Source of the DNA: Chitinophaga agrisoli
Lineage (GTDB): Bacteria > Bacteroidota > Bacteroidia > Chitinophagales > Chitinophagaceae
Assembly (NCBI RefSeq): GCF_008386695.1
Contig: NZ_VUOC01000001.1
Location: forward strand, 180,366-244,365
Direction: 5' to 3'
DNA length: 64,000 nt
Program-made: the position numbers and the translations under genes
Notes under the pieces: model-generated
What the model saw: only the letters and a program-made list of their open reading frames with translations
What the model was told of the DNA's origin: nothing
Database searches by the model: none
Shown here: positions 27,349-36,964 of the stretch, one piece after another
Position numbering within the stretch: position 1 is the stretch's first letter
Layout of the letters: each line of letters starts with the position of its first letter

Positions 27349-27957
27349 ATGGAAAACTACCTTATTGACGACACAAGTTTGCTGTCGTCGTTGAAAAGTG
27401 GCGACTATGCCGCTTTTAACACTGTATATAGACTATACAGCAAAACCTTATATCTTTTTCTGCAATACCGGTTGCAGGATGAGGACCTGTGCAGCGATAT
27501 ACTGCAGGATATATTCGTAGCGCTATGGGAAAAACGCGCCACCCTGCAGCCGGATGGCTGTCTGGAAGCCTATCTGCACCAGATAGCCCGTTTTAAGATC
27601 GTGGATATTTACCGGAAGAATATAAAGTCTAAAAAGTACTTCTCCGATTTCCGGGAGTACTTTGGCGCGGAATATTATGTAATAACGGAAACCCTGGACC
27701 ATAAGAGTAACCTGGCCGCTGTAATGCATACCATTGACCAGCTGCCGCGTAAAATGAAAAAGATCTTTATGCTTAGCCGGTTTGAACATTTTACGGTGGA
27801 TAATATCGCCACCCGGCTGGCCATCTCCCCACAAACCGTTAAGAATCAGCTCACAAAAGCCCTACGCATACTGCGTACCCATCATACCAATATTGACCTC
27901 TCTGTTTGTTTTATATTCCTGCTCCACCATGCTTTAACTTTTTTTCTAAAAAAATAG
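27349..27957 (+). CDS. ECF sigma factor, FecR/SusCD-linked
   Basis: This 202-aa ECF sigma factor has region 2 (about 15-90, FNTVYRLYSKTLYLFLQYRLQ and CSDILQDIFVALWEKR) and region 4 (about 125-180, FTVDNIATRLAISPQTVKNQLTKALRILR), then a hydrophobic C-terminal tail (CFIFLLHHALTFFL) found in many Bacteroidota members. It is followed by a full FecR gene and an STN-type SusC, the complete surface-signalling set. When SusC binds its substrate, FecR should release this sigma to activate the operon. Confidence 0.92.
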   Translation: MENYLIDDTSLLSSLKSGDYAAFNTVYRLYSKTLYLFLQYRLQDEDLCSDILQDIFVALWEKRATLQPDGCLEAYLHQIARFKIVDIYRKNIKSKKYFSDFREYFGAEYYVITETLDHKSNLAAVMHTIDQLPRKMKKIFMLSRFEHFTVDNIATRLAISPQTVKNQLTKALRILRTHHTNIDLSVCFIFLLHHALTFFLKK

Positions 27958-28001
27958 TACTTCACTAAGGCAACGGCGATAGTTATACCAAACCGACAGC
28001 C

Positions 28002-29003
28002 TTGGATTTACAAGAGATCAAAAAACTGCTGGAAAAATACCGGCAACAAACCTGCACAGAAGAAGAACGGGCACAGATAGAAGCCTGGTTAAACCCTGCA
28101 AGAACAGGGGATATGCCGGCCGACGAGGACGCACTAGAAGAAAAGCTCCGGCAAATAAAACTAAAAATAGACCTGCAGACCGCGCCACGGCCATTACGGG
28201 TTTTCCCTATCAAAAAATTGGCTGCCGCCGCGGCTATCCTGTTATTAATAGGCGGCGCCGCTGCCATGTGGATAAAACACAACACCCGCCCTACGCTGCC
28301 CCATACCATTGCCCAACAGGCTGTAGTACGCCGGCTAAGCAACGGATGGGTGACCATCAGCACCTCAAAAGGCATTACCCATACCGTAAAGCTACCGGAT
28401 AGCAGCGTGGTGGTAATGAACGCCAATAGCCGCTTACGCTATCCCCTCACATTTACCAGCAATAAACGCCCGGTGTACCTGGAAGAAGGGGAGGCCTTTT
28501 TTAATATCGCCTCTGATAAAGCGCGGCCCTTTACGGTATATACACCTCATTTTGCCACTACCGCCCTTGGCACCGCCTTTAATATAAAGGCATATAGCAA
28601 AGAGCAGAAAGTGGCCATCTCCCTGATACAGGGTAAGGTACGGGTAGATAACCTGCAGCAGAACAGCGCCAGCAACGCCTCCCATATCCTGGCCCCGCAT
28701 GAGCAGCTGATCCTGGATAAAGTATCTGCCCGGGTAAACAACACCCGCTTTGATGAAGAAGTATCCATTACCGGCTGGCAGCAAGGTATGATCCTGCTGA
28801 ACGACGCTTCCAAAACAGATGTCATAAATAGTATAGAAAACAAATTTGCCGTAACAATAGAAGACCGCACCGGCGATACCCAATGGAGTTATACCGGTTC
28901 CTTTAAAACAGAAAGCCTGGAGGAAGTGCTGCAAACTATCTGCATGACCGAAGGGATACGCTTCTCACTCTCAGATCAGAACAAACACGTTGTACTCTAC
29001 TAA
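28002..29003 (+). CDS. FecR-family anti-sigma factor
   Basis: The 333-aa protein has a cytoplasmic N-terminus (LQEIKKLLEKYRQQTCTEEERAQIEAWL), one membrane helix at about 70-85 (LAAAAAILLLIGGAAAMWI), a periplasmic FecR domain (about 115-215, with SKGITHTVKLPDSSVVVMNA and YLEEGEAFFNI) and a C-terminal DUF4974-type domain (about 260-333). It starts at a TTG because the frame begins with the family's usual first residues and no ATG lies near. It holds the sigma factor encoded 44 bp upstream and receives the signal from the STN domain of the SusC encoded 21 bp downstream. Confidence 0.9.
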   Translation: MDLQEIKKLLEKYRQQTCTEEERAQIEAWLNPARTGDMPADEDALEEKLRQIKLKIDLQTAPRPLRVFPIKKLAAAAAILLLIGGAAAMWIKHNTRPTLPHTIAQQAVVRRLSNGWVTISTSKGITHTVKLPDSSVVVMNANSRLRYPLTFTSNKRPVYLEEGEAFFNIASDKARPFTVYTPHFATTALGTAFNIKAYSKEQKVAISLIQGKVRVDNLQQNSASNASHILAPHEQLILDKVSARVNNTRFDEEVSITGWQQGMILLNDASKTDVINSIENKFAVTIEDRTGDTQWSYTGSFKTESLEEVLQTICMTEGIRFSLSDQNKHVVLY

Positions 29004-29024
29004 TGCCAAAAAAAGAAACGTACC

Positions 29025-32000
29025 ATGAGATTACAGTTACACATCCTTAAAGCGCTATCGCTCACCGCAGCACTGATAGTGCCTTTTAGTGATACCCTTT
29101 GCACGATGGCCCAGGCCAGGGAACAAAGTGTAGCGCTGCAGCAAATGAGGCTGAGCCTGAACGCCAGGAACAAGCCTGTTGAAAAAGTATTGGCCACCAT
29201 TAAAGACCAGACGGGACTTAACATCCATTATGACAGAACAAAAGTGAATGCGGACCGCTTAGTGTCCATGAACATGAAAAACGCCCCCGTAGATTCCGTG
29301 TTCAGCAGTCTTTCAGATCAAACCGGCCTGCTGTTCTCTATCGTGAACGATAAAGTGATCGTACGGGCCAAACAACAGGTAGTGAACGATATTACCGGTA
29401 TCGTACGCGATAAATCAGGCGCCCCCCTCACCGGTGTTACTGTGCAGGTAAAAGGCATGTCGCGGGGTATACAAACAGACGTAAAGGGACATTACTCCAT
29501 TTCCGCTGCGCCTGGCGATGTGCTGATCTTTAGCATGATCGGCTTCCTGAAAAAAGAGGTAACGGTTACCAGCAACAATGATATCAGCATAACACTGGAA
29601 GAAGATACCAAACAGCTGCAGGAAGTAATGGTAACGGCCCTGGGCATTAAAAAAGAAGACAGAAGGGTAGCGTACTCTATTACCAAAGTAGCTGGTGAAG
29701 AGGTACAGATTGCCAGGGAACCAACCTTTGTAAATGCCCTTGCCGGCAAGGTAGCAGGCGTAGTAGTACAATCGCCTTCCACTGGCCCTGGTGGTGCTAC
29801 AAGGATCAGCATCCGCGGTAACTCCTCTTTTGGCAATAACCAGCCGCTGTACGTAGTAGATGGTGTGCCTATTAACAGCGCTCCAAGGGAAACAGTAGAT
29901 GACAGCGGCAAAGAGTATGGCGGTAATGACCCCGGTGATGGGCTTTCCTTCCTGAATCCGGATGACATAGAATCCATCAACATATTAAAAGGCGCTACTG
30001 CCGGCGCGCTGTATGGCAGCCGGGCCCAAAACGGGGTGATCATGATCACCACCAAAAAAGGCCTGAAAGGGCAGGGACTGGGCGTGGATTTTAACAGCAA
30101 TACGGTGCTGGAAACCATGGTGCCTTATGACGATGGACAGCTGCAATACGTATACGGCCGCGGCGACAATAACAAGATCTTTACTGCTGCTGATAATATC
30201 TCCAACAGCGGTTATGATACCGGCCTAAGCTGGGGCGAAAAATTTGCCGGCCAAACCTTCCTGGATATAGATGGCAAAACCAAACCTTATGTACCGGTAA
30301 AGGTGAAAGACCAGTTCAAGAATTTCTTTAGCACCGGCCTTACCACTACCAATAGCCTGGCCCTGTCCAAAGGATATGAAAGCGGTACCTACCGTTTATC
30401 ATTGTCACAGACAAAAAATAACTCTTCTTATCCCGGCGAAGCGGGCCTGGAACGTTATAATGTAACCTTCAGGAATACGGCAGACATTGGGAAGCGTTTA
30501 CACACAGATATAAAAGTGGACCTTTCCCGTACCAAACGTACCGGTATTCCATTGTTACGTGGCGATGACAGGGGCTCTTTCTCCAAGTTCTTTACCCGTA
30601 CCGCCAACACCACGGATATAAGGCTGCTGGATCAGAAAGACAGCTCCGGTAATTTTCTCTATACCTATACCAATCCTTATTTAGGTATTGAGAAAACGAA
30701 GTATGACGAGTCCCAGGATCGTGTCCTGACCTCCTTTAACATCACCTACGATATTACCGATCATTTACACGCCCAGGTACTGGCAGGTTTGGATAAAGCG
30801 AACGTATCTACCTTATTTGCCGTTTACCCGAACAACAAATCAGACAACTCCGGTTTGCTGCGTCAGAATGAAAACAAGATCGAAGAGGATAACATCATGG
30901 CCATGCTCTCTTACGATAAAAAGGCGGGCAAGTTCTCTGTAGATGCGCATGCCGGCGTTAACTACCGTCATGCCACTACATCTGCCCTGCAGATCACAGG
31001 CCGCGATTTTGTAGACCCTACCCTGCTGGATTTCAAGAATACAACCGTAGCCGGCAGCGACATCCTTTCTCCGGATACGCGTAAAGAGGTATACTCTGTG
31101 TTTGGGTCTGCGCAGTTTGGGTACGACAACTACCTGTTCCTGGAAGTTACCGGCCGTAACGACTGGTACTCCGCATTGAGCTCCATTCGTCCGGGCGCAT
31201 CAGACAATAGCCTGTTTTACCCTTCTGTGAACCTGAGCTATGTATTTACGGATGCGTTTGACATGCACAGCAACATACTTTCCTATGGTAAGGTACGTGC
31301 TTCCTGGGCCCAGGTGGGCAGTGATCCCGCTCCTCACCTGACCGATCTTGCATTTGCCATACAGCCTACCGTAAATGGCCTGCCCGGCGCGCAGATCAAT
31401 AATACCACCTTACCTCCACAAGGCATTAAACCGGAAATAACAACAGAAAAAGAGTTGGGCGCTGAATTAAAGTTCTTTAATAACCGCCTGGGATTGGACG
31501 TTGCCGTATATGATAAGAAAACAAAGGACTTCCTGCTGAGCTCCACCGTTTCACGCAGCACCGGCTTTACATCCGTATACCTGAATGCAGGTTCCATGCA
31601 GAACAAAGGCATTGAAATATTGCTGACCGGCACTCCGCTGGAAACGAAAGATTTCAGCTGGGATGTAAGTGTGAACGCTGCGAAGAATAAAAACAAAGTG
31701 TTGACTTTAACGCCTGAACTGGCCGATAATGGCGTGGTATTCTATGATAAGATAAAGGCTAAAGTAGGCTATGCAATAGGTTCCATATTCGGCACTGCTT
31801 TACGTAAAGGCCCTAATGGAGAAGATGTATATAAAGGCGTGGACACCAATAGCGACGGCATACCGGATGTAGTAGTACAGGACAGGGGTCAGGTAACCTA
31901 CGACAAAAGCGGTAAACCGGTTTCAGATGGTGGTGGCGCCGCAATAGTGAATAACGACGTTTACCTGGGTAATGCCAATCCTGACTGGACTGCCGGTTTA

Positions 32001-32528
32001 ACAAATACCTTCCATTACAAAAACTTCTCGCTTAGTTTCCTGATAGACGGGCAATTTGGCGGCCAGATCTTTGAAGACGGTTACAGGTGGGCCTCTTTCT
32101 TTGGTAATACCAAAGCCACCCTGCAGGGAAGGGATGGTTCCTACACCCCGAAAGGCCTGATAGGCGCCACAGATGGCAATGGCGTTATCACCTTTGCGCC
32201 CAATACGCTGCCTTACAGCCCTTATCAGCAATATAATGCAGGCGGTACGCTGGCCTACTATGCAGACCAGTATTCTGTGTTCAGCAAAACCTTTATTAAG
32301 CTCAGGGAAGTTAAATTAGGTTACTCCCTGCCGGCAAGCGTAATAGGTAAAACACCGTTTAAGTCAGCCACCTTTACGTTGATAGGACGGAACCTGCTCT
32401 TCCTGAAGAAGAACACGCCCATATTTGACCCGCAAGGCTCTGACAGTGTTGGCAATGGCTTTGGCTTTGATTCAGGCAGCTTACCCACGAGCAGGACCTA
32501 TGGCTTTAATCTTAACGTAAGGTTTTAA
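29025..32528 (+). CDS. SusC-type TonB-dependent transporter with STN domain
   Basis: The 1167-aa outer-membrane protein has a signal peptide, an STN signalling domain (about 40-110, RNKPVEKVLATIKDQTGLNIHY), a carboxypeptidase-regulatory-like domain (about 123-200, ITGIVRDKSGAPLTGVTV), a TonB plug (about 205-340, with DGVPINSAP and GATAGALYGSRAQNGVIMITTKKG) and a C-terminal beta-barrel that ends in an aromatic residue (NLNVRF). The STN domain makes it a transducer for the FecR/sigma pair upstream. It pairs with the SusD encoded 10 bp later. The imported ligand is unknown. The adjacent pyrimidine operon invites the guess of nucleosides or nucleic-acid fragments, but nothing in the sequence proves it. 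Confidence 0.93.
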   Translation: MRLQLHILKALSLTAALIVPFSDTLCTMAQAREQSVALQQMRLSLNARNKPVEKVLATIKDQTGLNIHYDRTKVNADRLVSMNMKNAPVDSVFSSLSDQTGLLFSIVNDKVIVRAKQQVVNDITGIVRDKSGAPLTGVTVQVKGMSRGIQTDVKGHYSISAAPGDVLIFSMIGFLKKEVTVTSNNDISITLEEDTKQLQEVMVTALGIKKEDRRVAYSITKVAGEEVQIAREPTFVNALAGKVAGVVVQSPSTGPGGATRISIRGNSSFGNNQPLYVVDGVPINSAPRETVDDSGKEYGGNDPGDGLSFLNPDDIESINILKGATAGALYGSRAQNGVIMITTKKGLKGQGLGVDFNSNTVLETMVPYDDGQLQYVYGRGDNNKIFTAADNISNSGYDTGLSWGEKFAGQTFLDIDGKTKPYVPVKVKDQFKNFFSTGLTTTNSLALSKGYESGTYRLSLSQTKNNSSYPGEAGLERYNVTFRNTADIGKRLHTDIKVDLSRTKRTGIPLLRGDDRGSFSKFFTRTANTTDIRLLDQKDSSGNFLYTYTNPYLGIEKTKYDESQDRVLTSFNITYDITDHLHAQVLAGLDKANVSTLFAVYPNNKSDNSGLLRQNENKIEEDNIMAMLSYDKKAGKFSVDAHAGVNYRHATTSALQITGRDFVDPTLLDFKNTTVAGSDILSPDTRKEVYSVFGSAQFGYDNYLFLEVTGRNDWYSALSSIRPGASDNSLFYPSVNLSYVFTDAFDMHSNILSYGKVRASWAQVGSDPAPHLTDLAFAIQPTVNGLPGAQINNTTLPPQGIKPEITTEKELGAELKFFNNRLGLDVAVYDKKTKDFLLSSTVSRSTGFTSVYLNAGSMQNKGIEILLTGTPLETKDFSWDVSVNAAKNKNKVLTLTPELADNGVVFYDKIKAKVGYAIGSIFGTALRKGPNGEDVYKGVDTNSDGIPDVVVQDRGQVTYDKSGKPVSDGGGAAIVNNDVYLGNANPDWTAGLTNTFHYKNFSLSFLIDGQFGGQIFEDGYRWASFFGNTKATLQGRDGSYTPKGLIGATDGNGVITFAPNTLPYSPYQQYNAGGTLAYYADQYSVFSKTFIKLREVKLGYSLPASVIGKTPFKSATFTLIGRNLLFLKKNTPIFDPQGSDSVGNGFGFDSGSLPTSRTYGFNLNVRF

Positions 32529-32538
32529 AAACATTCCC

Positions 32539-34020
32539 ATGCAAAAACATATCTATCATAAATTATTACTGCTGCTTTTTATAGCGCCACTCTTTGCCGC
32601 ATGTACAAAGAACCTGGGTGAATATAACCTGAACCCAGATGCCGTGGGCAGCGTACAACCCGGCTTTGTATTTTCCAATGTGCTTGTAAATACCAGCGCT
32701 ATGGATATGGAGCCCAGAACCAACTATTGTCATGCATTTATGCAATATGGTTATTCCGGCTTCTGGTCTGGTACGGCATACAAATCTGATGACGGCATTG
32801 GATCCAGGAACTGGAGTAATTTTTACGGCAACACATCCACCACCAGCTCCGTGATCAAGAACCTGGAATATGTGATCTCCCAGATAAAGGATAATCCGGA
32901 CCTGGTAAACACCTATGCCGCAGCCAGGATCTGGCGCGTATTTGTATATCAGAAACTGACCGATTTTTACGGTGACATTCCTTACACACAGGCAGGACAG
33001 GCCCTCTCTCAAAGGATCTTTACGCCGGAATATGATAAACAGCAGGATATTTATGCTGATTTCATAAAAGAACTAAGGGCCGCTATCGCACAGCTGAATG
33101 ATGGCGCCAAAGGCGTACAGGGCGACCAATTCTATGCCGGCGCTCCCGCCCAATGGAAGAAGCTTGCCAATTCTCTGCTGCTGCGTATTGGTATGCGCCT
33201 CATCAAGGTGGATCCTGCACAGGCTGCCGCACTGGTGAAAGAAGCTGCAAACGGCGGCGTAATGCAAAGCAATAGCGATATGCCGGTGCTGCTGCACAAT
33301 GTCAATATCCCTAACGGCTTTTATTTTAACCTGAACGATCAGCAGTTTAACCTGCATAAAACATTGGTAGACCATATGAAAGCCACCAAGGATCCCAGGC
33401 TCGCCATCTATGGCGCTACCTATGATAAACAGGTAAGAGACGGCGGGCACCTTGTATCCAGGGATACTTCCCTGTACATTGGTTATAGCTTTAATGCCAA
33501 TGATCCTTTACCCACCGTGTATGTTAGCTACGAAATATTCCGCCCGCAGAACACACCGTTCTTTGATTTTCATTATGCCCAGGTAGAGTTCCTGCTGGCA
33601 GAGGCAGTATTGAGAGGCTTCATTACCGGCGATGCTAATGCACATTACCAGAAAGGCGTCACAGCCCATATGGCCTCCTTATCGCAGATGCCTACCGCGC
33701 CTTCCATTTCACAGGCGCAAATAGACGCTTACCTGGTGGCCAATCCGCTGACAGGTACTACCGATCAGCAGATTGAGAAGATAAATACAGAATTCTGGGT
33801 ATCCGGTTTCCTGTTTGATGCAGATGAGGTATGGGCTAACTGGCGCAGGACAGGTTATCCCAAACTGACGCCCAACCCAACAGGGCAAATGCCTAATATC
33901 CCAAGGAAAATCCCTTATCCGCTGGAAGAGTTTTCATTAAATAATATCAATGTTACTAACGCATTAAAAGCCTATAATGGCGTAAATGACCTCAGTAGTC
34001 GGGTTTGGTGGGATAAGTGA
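32539..34020 (+). CDS. SusD/RagB-family surface lipoprotein
   Basis: The 493-aa protein has a lipoprotein signal (LLLLFIAPLFAAC, lipid-modified Cys at 21) and the TPR-rich SusD fold. Segments include ARIWRVFVYQKLTDFYGDIPYTQAG and AQWKKLANSLLLRIGMRL, typical of the SusD-like (RagB/SusD-2) group. It caps the SusC channel encoded just upstream and captures the ligand. A strong terminator follows at 34068. Confidence 0.92.
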   Translation: MQKHIYHKLLLLLFIAPLFAACTKNLGEYNLNPDAVGSVQPGFVFSNVLVNTSAMDMEPRTNYCHAFMQYGYSGFWSGTAYKSDDGIGSRNWSNFYGNTSTTSSVIKNLEYVISQIKDNPDLVNTYAAARIWRVFVYQKLTDFYGDIPYTQAGQALSQRIFTPEYDKQQDIYADFIKELRAAIAQLNDGAKGVQGDQFYAGAPAQWKKLANSLLLRIGMRLIKVDPAQAAALVKEAANGGVMQSNSDMPVLLHNVNIPNGFYFNLNDQQFNLHKTLVDHMKATKDPRLAIYGATYDKQVRDGGHLVSRDTSLYIGYSFNANDPLPTVYVSYEIFRPQNTPFFDFHYAQVEFLLAEAVLRGFITGDANAHYQKGVTAHMASLSQMPTAPSISQAQIDAYLVANPLTGTTDQQIEKINTEFWVSGFLFDADEVWANWRRTGYPKLTPNPTGQMPNIPRKIPYPLEEFSLNNINVTNALKAYNGVNDLSSRVWWDK

Positions 34021-34067
34021 TTGACTACTACTTATTCTGAACAGTGAGCACTATGGGGGAATGCCAG

Positions 34068-34097
34068 GGGGTAGATCTGATGATCTACCCCTTTTTT
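34068..34097 (+). terminator. Intrinsic terminator after the SusCD operon
   Basis: Perfect 10-bp stem (GGGGTAGATC with GATCTACCCC), 4-nt loop, then six T. Confidence 0.93.
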
Positions 34098-34162
34098 ATG
34101 CATACAGGCTGATGTACTGATTGATTAATGATCTTCGAAACAGGTGTTGAGGTGGCAGATAA

Positions 34163-34305
34163 AAAGCATCAGAGGAGGATATCCATATTTTTCAACCGGC
34201 ATCGTTACTAAATGTTGTCAACCAATTTGCCAACGTGCGTGAAAAAGCAGGATACGCTCCCGCTGATGCTGTAACTTCTGGAAGAAATCTGTATTTTAAT
34301 GGATA
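34163..34305 (+). pseudogene. Possible remnant of a SusD-like gene
   Basis: In the 450-bp gap before the methyltransferase gene, one plus frame stays open for 46 codons without a start. It encodes NVVNQFANVREKAGYAPADA followed by RNLYFNG and a stop. The VRxxAG and R-x-LYF-x-G spacing resembles the C-terminal part of SusD proteins. The match is short, so this is weak. The rest of 34098-34471 shows nothing else. Confidence 0.2.
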
Positions 34306-34471
34306 AATGGTTGCCAGGAACTGGTATAAGATGCATCCTCGTTTCACATAAATGGAATTGTTTGCGTCATTGCTCAATATAACTTCACATGCCTGGTTAA
34401 TATAATAACAAAAAAGATGGTCCAATGTTCGATACCGCCATCATATCATGTAACAAGGAAACTTTGCCCAT

Positions 34472-35299
34472 ATGAAAACATCCAGCCGCACTGCTATTGG
34501 CGCCGCTACCCTGCGGGCCGCCCACCAGCTGATGGACGCTGAACCGCTGCTGCTGAAGGATGATGTGATCCTGCGCCTGCTAGAACCGGAGATCATACAA
34601 CACATCCGTGAATTCCCGGATCTATACCGCCGGCCAGAGGCGGCTACGATGCGGACACACGTAGCGCTGCGCAGCCGCTATACGGAAGACAGCCTGCAGC
34701 AGGCATTTGAGAAGGGCGTACGGCAATACATGATACTGGGCGCCGGCTTCGATACCTTTGCATACCGCCAGCCCGCCTGGGCGGCCAACCTGCGGATCTT
34801 TGAAGTAGACCATCCCGGCAGCCAGGCACAAAAACAGCAACGGCTGGCGGAAACAGGCATCCCCCTGCCTGATAACCTGAGTTTTGTACCGGTGGACTTT
34901 GAGCGCAGCAGTATACCGGAGGCCCTGCAACAAACAAACTTTAACCTGCAGGCGCCCGTTTTTATTGGCTGGCTGGGTGTGCTTACCTACCTTACTATGG
35001 ATGCGATAGACGCTACCCTGCGTTTCCTGGGCACATTACCCGCCGGTTCTGAACTGGTGCTTACTTTTTCCCGGCAGCAAAGCATGGAATATTTCTCTTC
35101 CCTGGCCAACCGGGCCGCGGCAATGGGCGAGCCATGGATCACCCATTTTAGCCCGGAGGAGCTGGCGGACAAGCTGCATAGCCATGGTTTTACCTCCGTA
35201 TCCTTTCTTACCACAGAAAAAGCGTTACCTTATTTTCAAGGCCGCACAGATGGGCTAATGCCTCCCCGCCGTGCCTCCCTGGCCCATGCCATTATATAA
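34472..35299 (+). CDS. Class I SAM-dependent methyltransferase (TIGR00027/LCM-like)
   Basis: The 275-aa protein belongs to the S-adenosylmethionine methyltransferase family related to leucine carboxyl methyltransferase. The binding loop is VRQYMILGAGFDTFAYR (about 85-100), then FEVDHPGSQAQKQ, the acidic post-I motif. FIGWLGVLTYLTMDAID gives motif IV, and TFSRQQSMEYFSS follows. Members methylate carboxyl or hydroxyl groups of small molecules, often polyketides; the target here is unknown. It stands alone, with no biosynthetic genes nearby. Confidence 0.83.
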   Translation: MKTSSRTAIGAATLRAAHQLMDAEPLLLKDDVILRLLEPEIIQHIREFPDLYRRPEAATMRTHVALRSRYTEDSLQQAFEKGVRQYMILGAGFDTFAYRQPAWAANLRIFEVDHPGSQAQKQQRLAETGIPLPDNLSFVPVDFERSSIPEALQQTNFNLQAPVFIGWLGVLTYLTMDAIDATLRFLGTLPAGSELVLTFSRQQSMEYFSSLANRAAAMGEPWITHFSPEELADKLHSHGFTSVSFLTTEKALPYFQGRTDGLMPPRRASLAHAII

Positions 35300-35399
35300 C
35301 CCACGGCTGTGCCGGGTAAACGCCTGCCTGCAAAAATTTTCCGTAACTTCTGGGTGATATATGCCCTTTTCAGGACACTATTATTAAAACCTATCTGAT

Positions 35400-35918
35400 A
35401 TGCAGGAAAAAGAAGCGCAAGGGCTAACAGCCCTCTACCGGGATACCTTTCCACAGGTAGCGCGGGTAGTGCAGCAGCTGGGGGGAGACCTGGAAACAGC
35501 CAAAGACCTTTTCCATGACGCACTGATCATTTACCTGGAAAAACAGCAACAGCTGAACGTCCGGACATCCGTACCCGCCTACCTCATAGGCATCACTAAA
35601 ATATTATGGTTCCGCAAGTTCAGGAATGATAGCCGCCAGCGGCCATTGGATGATGTGGCGGATGATATCAGCATACCCGAGGATTTCTATACACCACCGC
35701 CGGAAAAAAACCGTACCCTGCTGCAACACCTGCAGGTGGCCGGCAAAAAATGTATGCAGCTGTTGCAGGCTTTTTATTACCGGCAACTATCCATGCAGGA
35801 GGTAGCGGAAACATTCGGCTACAAAAGCACCCACTCCGCCACCGTGCAGAAATATAAATGTCTGGAGAAAGTAAGGGAACAGATAAAACAGGCCAATTAT
35901 GAGGCAGCTACTACATGA
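35400..35918 (+). CDS. ECF sigma factor of the ClpP mini-operon
   Basis: The 172-aa sigma factor has region 2 (about 8-75, LTALYRDTFPQVARVVQQLG and AKDLFHDALIIYLEKQ) and region 4 (about 115-165, QLLQAFYYRQLSMQEVAETFGYKSTHSATVQKYKCLEKV). Region 4 is less conserved than in the SusCD-linked sigmas. Its stop overlaps the start of the 86-aa gene by 20 bp, and a clpP gene follows. This grouping sets it apart from the FecR-type systems in the window. Confidence 0.85.
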   Translation: MQEKEAQGLTALYRDTFPQVARVVQQLGGDLETAKDLFHDALIIYLEKQQQLNVRTSVPAYLIGITKILWFRKFRNDSRQRPLDDVADDISIPEDFYTPPPEKNRTLLQHLQVAGKKCMQLLQAFYYRQLSMQEVAETFGYKSTHSATVQKYKCLEKVREQIKQANYEAATT

Positions 35919-36159
35919 AGTACAGGAAATAGATCAATACCTGCTGCGTAAAATGCCGGCGGGTGATAAACTGGTGTTTGAGGCCCGCATCCTTACGGAC
36001 CCGCAGCTGGAGGAAAATGCAAACTGCCAGCAGCAGGCACACCAGCTTATACGCTGGCTGGGCAGGGCAAAACAACGGGTAACATTACATAATATCCATC
36101 ACCAGCTTTGGCAGGAAGACGCTGCCTTTAAAGCGGAGATCACCGCCATCTTCAAATAA
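35899..36159 (+). CDS. Small cytoplasmic protein, candidate anti-sigma factor
   Basis: The 86-aa protein has no membrane helix and no signal. It begins [37 protein letters not shown], similar in pattern to N-terminal segments of Bacteroidota anti-sigma proteins that bind region 4. Translational overlap of 20 bp with the upstream sigma gene suggests coupled synthesis, as is usual for sigma/anti-sigma pairs. No zinc-binding His-Cys-Cys motif is present. I do not recognise a named family; the anti-sigma role is inferred from position and pattern. Confidence 0.6.
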   Translation: MRQLLHEVQEIDQYLLRKMPAGDKLVFEARILTDPQLEENANCQQQAHQLIRWLGRAKQRVTLHNIHHQLWQEDAAFKAEITAIFK

Positions 36160-36175
36160 CATAATACCTAACGCC

Positions 36176-36793
36176 ATGCTCATACCTACCGTATTGGATA
36201 GCGCCACCCGTGGCGCCTATGACATCTATAGCCTGTTGCTAAAGGAACGGATCGTTTTCCTGGGCTCCGCCATTGACGATCAGAGCGCCAACCTGATCGT
36301 TGCCCAGCTACTGTACCTGGATAGCGAGAACCACTATCCGGTGCGGCTGTATGTACACTGCCCGGGCGGCAGCGTGTACGCCGGCCTTGCTATCTATGAT
36401 ACCATGAAGATGATGAAATCACCCGTATCTACAGTGGCCGTTGGTTTTACCGGCAGCATGGGCACGGTGATACTTACCGCAGGCGCGCCGGGCCAGCGGT
36501 ATGCGCTGCCCAATGCCACCATTCACATGCACCCTACCAGCGGAGGCGCTAAAGGATATACGGAAGATGTAAGTATTGCTTACCGGGAACAAGAGCGGCT
36601 GCAAAATCACCTGTTTCAGTTAATAGGCAAACACTCCGGGCATACACGGGAGGAGATAGAAGAAACTTTCCGGCGGGATAAATTCATGCACGCACTGGAT
36701 GCAAAGGATTTTGGCTTAATAGATGAAGTGCTGGGCGATAAGGGGGAACTACCGTTACTGGCCGGCGCCGGCATGCCTGCCCTGCAACGCTGA
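36176..36793 (+). CDS. clpP: ClpP-family serine protease
   Basis: The 205-aa ClpP-like subunit has a full catalytic triad: Ser94 ([11 protein letters not shown]), His119 (second His of IHMHP) and Asp168 (RRDKFMHA). Spacings Ser-His 25 and Ser-Asp 74 equal those of E. coli ClpP. The strand after the His reads PTSGGA in place of the usual QPLGG, and the N-terminal axial loop ([30 protein letters not shown]) is normal. It starts 16 bp after the 86-aa gene, so it is probably co-transcribed with a sigma/anti-sigma pair. That is unusual: housekeeping clpP is normally next to clpX or tig. It is likely a second, dedicated ClpP that could degrade the anti-sigma partner. Confidence 0.9.
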   Translation: MLIPTVLDSATRGAYDIYSLLLKERIVFLGSAIDDQSANLIVAQLLYLDSENHYPVRLYVHCPGGSVYAGLAIYDTMKMMKSPVSTVAVGFTGSMGTVILTAGAPGQRYALPNATIHMHPTSGGAKGYTEDVSIAYREQERLQNHLFQLIGKHSGHTREEIEETFRRDKFMHALDAKDFGLIDEVLGDKGELPLLAGAGMPALQR

Positions 36794-36801
36794 CCGGAAA
36801 C

Positions 36802-36833
36802 ACACAAGCCGGAGGGGCAACTCCGGCTTGTGT
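36802..36833 (+). terminator. Strong hairpin after clpP
   Basis: Perfect 13-bp stem (ACACAAGCCGGAG with CTCCGGCTTGTGT) and 6-nt loop. No T tract follows, so it may stabilise the 3' end rather than terminate alone. Confidence 0.6.
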
Positions 36834-36964
36834 ATTGGTGAAAAAGATTATTTGCTCTGCTTGTGTGTTCTATCACATATACCTTGATTGAATGATGAAT
36901 GCCTACTTTTTTCTTACAGGTTTCGGATAGCCCTGTATTGATTGTATACAATACGTTCTATTTT

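Noticed and set aside
34192-34425. 77-codon minus frame before the methyltransferase gene
   Set aside because: Composition is not coding-like and the opposite strand shows the SusD-like relic.
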